A stretch of 39,275 nucleotides of DNA. It comes from Chrysoporthe austroafricana (lineage: Eukaryota > Ascomycota > Sordariomycetes > Diaporthales > Cryphonectriaceae). The stretch's first letter is position 1, and each line of letters begins with the position of its first letter. Of the stretch, positions 35,040 through 39,275 are shown one piece after another. Where the stretch lies: assembly GCA_001051155.2 (NCBI GenBank), contig JYIP02000010.1:1334991-1374265 (forward strand), given 5' to 3'. Both the position numbers and the translations under genes were made by a program. The notes under the pieces are model-generated. The model did no database searches and was not told the DNA's origin. It worked only from the letters and a program-made list of their open reading frames with translations.

Positions 35040-37010
35040 GAGCTTCTTTATCCTATCTTGCCAATTTGCTTTTAGGGTTTTTGCTATTACTTTTTTACAT
35101 TCTGCTTAGCTATTAAAATTATAAAGCTGGGCTAATTAAAAGCTAGGGCTATTTTTTTTTTTACGATATGCTGCTTATTAACCGTATACTTTCCCAAAAT
35201 CCCTATTTCCCCCCCCCTTTCAAAACCTAAATCCCTTATCCTATTTTGCCAATTTGCTTTTAAGGTTTTTGCTATTACCTTTTTATATTCTGCTTAGCTG
35301 CTAGAATTGCAAAGCTAGGCTAATTAGAAGCTAGGGCTATTTTTTTTTTACGGTATGCTGCTTATTAACCGCATGCTTTCCCAAAATCCCCGCTTCCCCC
35401 TTTTTTTCAAAATCTAAATCCCTTATTCTATCCTGCTAACTTGCCTTTAAGGTTTTTGCTATTACTTTCTTATATTTTGCCCAGCTACTAGTATTGCATA
35501 ATAGCTTTAATTAGAGCCCAGAAATACTTACGTTATTAGTAAATTATTTGCCTTCCCAAAATCCCCTTACCAAAATCCTTAGTAGTCTATCGGAAAATTC
35601 GTTATTATATCTTGCCATTTCGCTAATAAATTTCCAAATACTTATTTCTTAGCTTTTGCCCAATTGCCAATATTATATAACGGCCCTAATTAAAGCTTAA
35701 AAATGCTTATCTTGCTAGTAAGCTATTTCTTTTTCCAGAACTTTCCCGCTAAAATCCTTCGCAATACGCAATATAATCCGTTATTATATCTTGCCATTTC
35801 GCTAATAAGTTTCCAAATACTTATTCCCTAGCCCTTGCTTAGCTGCTAGCATTACGTAATAGCCCTAATCAAAGCTTAGAAATGCTTTTTTTACTAGTAA
35901 GCTATTTCCTTTCTTAAAACCTTCCTGCTAAAATCCTTTGCCAAAATCCCTAAAATTTTGCTAGAAAATTCGTTATTAAGTCTTGCTATTATACTAATAA
36001 ATTTCCAAATATTTGCTTTTTAGCTTTCGCCCAGTTATTAGCATTACGTAACGGCTCTAATTAGAACTTAGAAATGCTTATCTTGCTAGTAAGCTATTTC
36101 CTTTCCTAAAACCTTTCTGCTAAAGCCTCTCGCAATATGCAAAAAGGATTATTATTATATCCTGCTATTACGCTAATAAGTTTCTAAGCATTTATTTCCT
36201 AGCCCTTGCCTAGCTGCCAGTATTACGTATTAGCCCTGATTAAAGCTTAGAAATACTCTTCTGGCTAGTAAGCTATTTCTTTCCTTAAAACCTTATTACC
36301 AAAATCCCTTACCAAAATCCTTAAAATTTTGCTAAAGAATTCGTTATTAAATCCCGCTATTATGCTAATAAGTTTCCAAATACTTATTCTTTAGCTTTCG
36401 CCCAATTGCTAGCATTACGTAATAGCCTTAATTAAAGCCTAGAAATGCTTATCTTGCTAATAAGCCATTTCCTTTCCCAGAACCTTTCCGCTAAAGCCTT
36501 TCGCAATACGCGAAAAGAATCATTATTATATCTTGCTATTACACTAATAAATTTCTAAATATTTGCTTCCTAATTCTTGCCCAATTGCCAATATTATATA
36601 TCGGCCTTAATCAGAACCCAGAAATGCTTTTCTAGCCAATAAGCCATTTCCTTCCCTAAAACCTTACTACCAAAATCCCTTATTAAAGTCTTCAATATTT
36701 TGCCAAAAAATTTATTATTAAATCCTGCTATTACGCTAACAAGTTTCCAGGCATTTATTTCCTAGCCCTTGCTTAGCTGCTAGCATTATATAATAGCTTT
36801 AATTAGAGGTTAGAATTGCTTATCTTACCGGTAAGCTATTTCTTTCCCCAAAACTCTTTTGCCAAAATCCTTTACGATATGCAAGAAAATCCGTTATTAT
36901 ATCTTGCTATTACATTAATAAATTTCCAAATATTTGCTTCCTAGCTTTCGCCCAGCTGCTAGTATTACGTAATAGCCTTAATCAGAGCTTAGAATTGCTT
37001 ATCTTGCTTG
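35040..37010. repeat. Tandem satellite, ~11 monomers, with higher-order period
   Basis: Monomers of about 180-190 bp. The first three (to about 35590) are a diverged subtype spaced about 188 bp. The following ones, measured at the shared word CTAATAA(A/G)TTTCC at 35623, 35802, 35994, 36173, 36365, 36544, 36736 and 36915, alternate exactly 179, 192, 179, 192, 179, 192, 179 bp. So the repeating unit is a 371-bp dimer. The two monomer types differ by a 13-bp segment: the long type has a CCAAAATCCTTAAAATTTTG stretch, the short type a CGCAATACGC-like stretch. 371 is not a multiple of three, so the array does not encode a protein repeat. Confidence 0.85.
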
Positions 37011-37860
37011 CAAACCGATTACTTGCCGCTTGCTTTTCAAAAGCTTTTCTCGAAAGCCCTAGCATTTATTGCCTATAATAGCTAGCGCTAGCAAGCCTAT
37101 CTTTATCTCGCCTCGCCCTATTGCCCTTCTGCTTGTATAGAATCGGATTACGCTTTTTAAAGCAATATTTTAGCCTGGCTATATTTAATATTGCGATAAG
37201 CATAAAGAATTGCATAACCTCTTCTAATTTCATATGCTATAAAGCCCTACTGGAAAGCTATATAGCGTTTGGATTCTGAATATAGAAGAAAAATTAATAA
37301 AGGCTATCGGAAATGCTTTCGGCCAGCTTTTGCCTGTATAGGAAAAGAGCTTCTGGATAGCATATACAATATAATTCCAAAAAATCCAGCCGAACCCTAT
37401 TTTCGTCAAACTCTCTAGCTTTCGGCTTTTCGGCAAATATCTCGCCTTCCTAAAGCATAATACCGATACCCGACAAATGCTAGCTCTAATTATTACTTTT
37501 TTTGGCTTTCGAAACCGAAATCCGTACAATTGCTATTCGCAAAAAGCTGCAAGCTATATATGCTAGTTTAATAACGGAAATACCGCCTATATAATAATTC
37601 CCTTTTTCGAATGCCATTCTATTTCCCAAATTCAAAATAGCATTTATATCAATTGCATTTAGCATATCGAAACTAGCCAATATATATTTAAAATATATAG
37701 AATATACCCAGTTATCCATAAAGCTAAAACGCTTATAAGTATTAATATAAGTTTGCTTTTATACGAATAAAAACTGATCGGCTTTTTTATTAGTTTGGCT
37801 TTAAGCTGCTAAATATATTTTTTTCGGAATTCGAATTTAATAAAATAATAATTCTCGAAT
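37000..37860 (-). pseudogene. Unrecognised ~285-codon relic next to the satellite
   Basis: A minus-strand phase with TAA/TAG at likely Gln positions, from about 37860 to about 37000 where the satellite begins. Contains MDNWVYSIYFKYILASFDML (ATG at 37719), REFDENRVRLDFLELYCICY and a basic segment (KYCFKKRNPILYKQKGNRAR). No family recognised. Its C-terminal end merges with the last satellite monomer, so the satellite may have arisen from, or inserted into, its 3' region. Confidence 0.45.
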
Positions 37861-38595
37861 TGCGAATTGATATTAAAGCAGAAAAGGATATAATAGCTAA
37901 TATATAGCGGAAAGGTTAGTTTTAATTAAATTTTTGGGCCGGGAAAAGGATATTTCATAATACGAAATAAAGAATAATAGAGAATGAAAATTGCATTTTT
38001 TTTTTTTCAGTTTTTATTAGCTAAGCTTAATTACGTATATAATAACTGGGTTTGATTTATTATTTATTATTATATTTCTCTAAAAAGAAGGAAAAAAAGA
38101 AAGCTATAAGCAATAGCTAAAATATAGAAATAGCTTTTGCTTTAGCATATAAGCTATATTTTAACCTATTCTTATATGCTAGAATAAATAGCTTTAGCTA
38201 TTTTATATTAGCTATTCTATATTAGCAGTTTTTTTCTTTTCTTATAATGCTTTTTCTTTTCCTTTTTATAGCTTATTTACGAATCTTTTTATATAAATTA
38301 TAAGCTAATTATTATCGATAAGGCATTTTAATATTCTATTTAATATTGCTTTAATAAAGGTATTAACTAAATTATTATTACTATTAATCTATTATATTTT
38401 TATAATCTCGCGCTATTCGTACGATTATTTAAACGCTATTATATTAATTATAAAATGCTTCTCTTCAATCGTTCTAAACTTGATAAAGCATTCGTATAGC
38501 AAATACGAATCCGTATATATAATTAGAAAAATCGTAAAGAATAATAGCTATTTTGTAATTATTTTTAAAGTTATAATAAAAGCTATACTAATATT
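37861..38595. other. A+T-rich spacer with small inverted repeats
   Basis: No gene supported. Around 38105-38225 words such as GCTAAAATATAGAAATAGC and GCTATTCTATATTAGC recur in opposite orientation, giving weak hairpin potential. Confidence 0.5.
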
Positions 38596-38710
38596 AATCC
38601 TTAAATTTTTATTTAGAAATTAATAAGGCAAGCCTTGCTTTTTGAAATAATTAATTAAAACGAAAAGGAATTTATATTAATTGGAATTCAGAATTCTATA
38701 TAAATAATTA
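38596..38710. repeat. Partial third copy of the direct repeat
   Basis: Matches about 27535-27652 of the left repeat (from CTTAAATTTTTATTTAGAA to AATAATTAAC) and stops just before the full right copy. It indicates a nested or tandemly truncated arrangement at the right boundary. Confidence 0.6.
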
Positions 38711-38717
38711 ACTTTAA

Positions 38718-39217
38718 CCCTATTCTTAAATAAAAGTATTCTTAAAGTAAAGAATAATTTTTTTGTATAAGCAAAAATTTGATATTAGTAAAAACCAGGA
38801 ATAAAAGATCGTTTTAAAATTATATAAATTATATTCAACCCGTTTTTCAAAATATTTATATCGCTTCAATTCGATCTCTTATCTATTCAATATAATCTAT
38901 AATATATCTAAATATAAGAACTATATAACGTTTAAAAAGATCGCAATTGCAAATCCTAAGTTTTCATTCAGAAGATTGATAAAGCAAGCCTTATTTTTTC
39001 AAATAACTAATCAAAACGAAACGGGTTTTATATTAATCTTAATTCGGAACTCTAATCAAATAACTAACAGATTAAAGAACTTTCTATATTACCCTTAACC
39101 CGCCCGCATTTCTAATCAGAAAATAGATTAGTAAGATAAATAAGAAAAAAAGCTAAAACTTGCTATTCTTTTAAACTCTTTTTTCCGTATATTATAAATA
39201 TTTATTTCGAATATAAT
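38718..39217. repeat. ~500-bp direct repeat, right copy
   Basis: Right counterpart of 27301-27801, same orientation, no net indel over at least 300 bp. Beyond it the window ends in simple A+T sequence like that at its start. Confidence 0.75.
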
Positions 39218-39275
39218 TATTATAATAAATAAAAAGTAATATAAATATTTAATATTAATAGCAAAATATAAAATT

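Noticed and set aside
35040..37010. Tandem protein repeat encoded by the satellite on the minus strand
   Set aside because: Single monomers read plausibly, but the 179-bp spacing and the 371-bp dimer break phase each time.
27301..39217. LTR retrotransposon
   Set aside because: Direct repeats exist, but no TG...CA ends, primer-binding site, reverse transcriptase, RNase H or integrase motif was recognised inside.
1..39275. tRNA, rRNA, CRISPR or riboswitch features
   Set aside because: No cloverleaf boxes, rRNA-like segments or regularly spaced identical repeats with unique spacers were seen.

Overview
The window looks like an A+T-rich, repeat-dense block of a filamentous ascomycete (Pezizomycotina-type) genome that has been heavily hit by a RIP-like process. 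Reasons: long reading frames are recoverable only by reading through TAG/TAA codons that sit where Gln (CAG/CAA) or Trp (TGG) is expected; paired repeat copies differ almost only by C-T/G-A changes; ACA, TCA, TGT and TGA are strongly depleted while CpG is kept. No intact gene, tRNA or rRNA was found. Almost everything annotated as coding is a decayed relic, so most entries are pseudogenes described from translations read through stops.

Layout. 1-1850: simple A+T sequence with strand-asymmetric purine/pyrimidine blocks. 1851-20837: two head-to-tail copies (A and B) of a 9.49-kb unit with no spacer. Each unit has a cluster of iterated AGTCGA/AATCGAATT motifs at its left end, a large minus-strand gene, a small minus-strand gene, and two plus-strand genes on the right. 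The large gene is a fungal OrsD/RecQ-type (telomere-linked-helicase-like) helicase whose middle part looks like a tyrosine recombinase. 20838-25052: two consecutive plus-strand relic frames of unknown function. 25053-27300: homopolymer tracts, a small relic frame, a minisatellite and the only N. 27301-39217: an 11.4-kb block bounded by ~500-bp direct repeats. It holds a second, almost full-length plus-strand OrsD/RecQ helicase relic in one frame (27790-32140), an unrecognised ~715-codon plus-strand relic (32600-34750), a ~2-kb satellite with an alternating 179/192-bp higher-order period, and a minus-strand relic (37000-37860).

How it fits together. The tandem unit resembles a mobile element: it encodes a protein combining a zinc-finger (OrsD-like) N-terminus, a tyrosine-recombinase-like core (Arg, Lys, His and Tyr positions all retained in both mutated copies) and a RecQ-like helicase, with three accessory genes I cannot name. 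Head-to-tail abutment is what integration of a circular element next to a resident copy would leave. A family of 55-80-bp miniature inverted repeats (GATTCAATTAGGC-like ends) sits in the spacers between reading frames, in the unit and outside it. Family names are recalled from knowledge, not searched; mobility and the recombinase assignment are inference.
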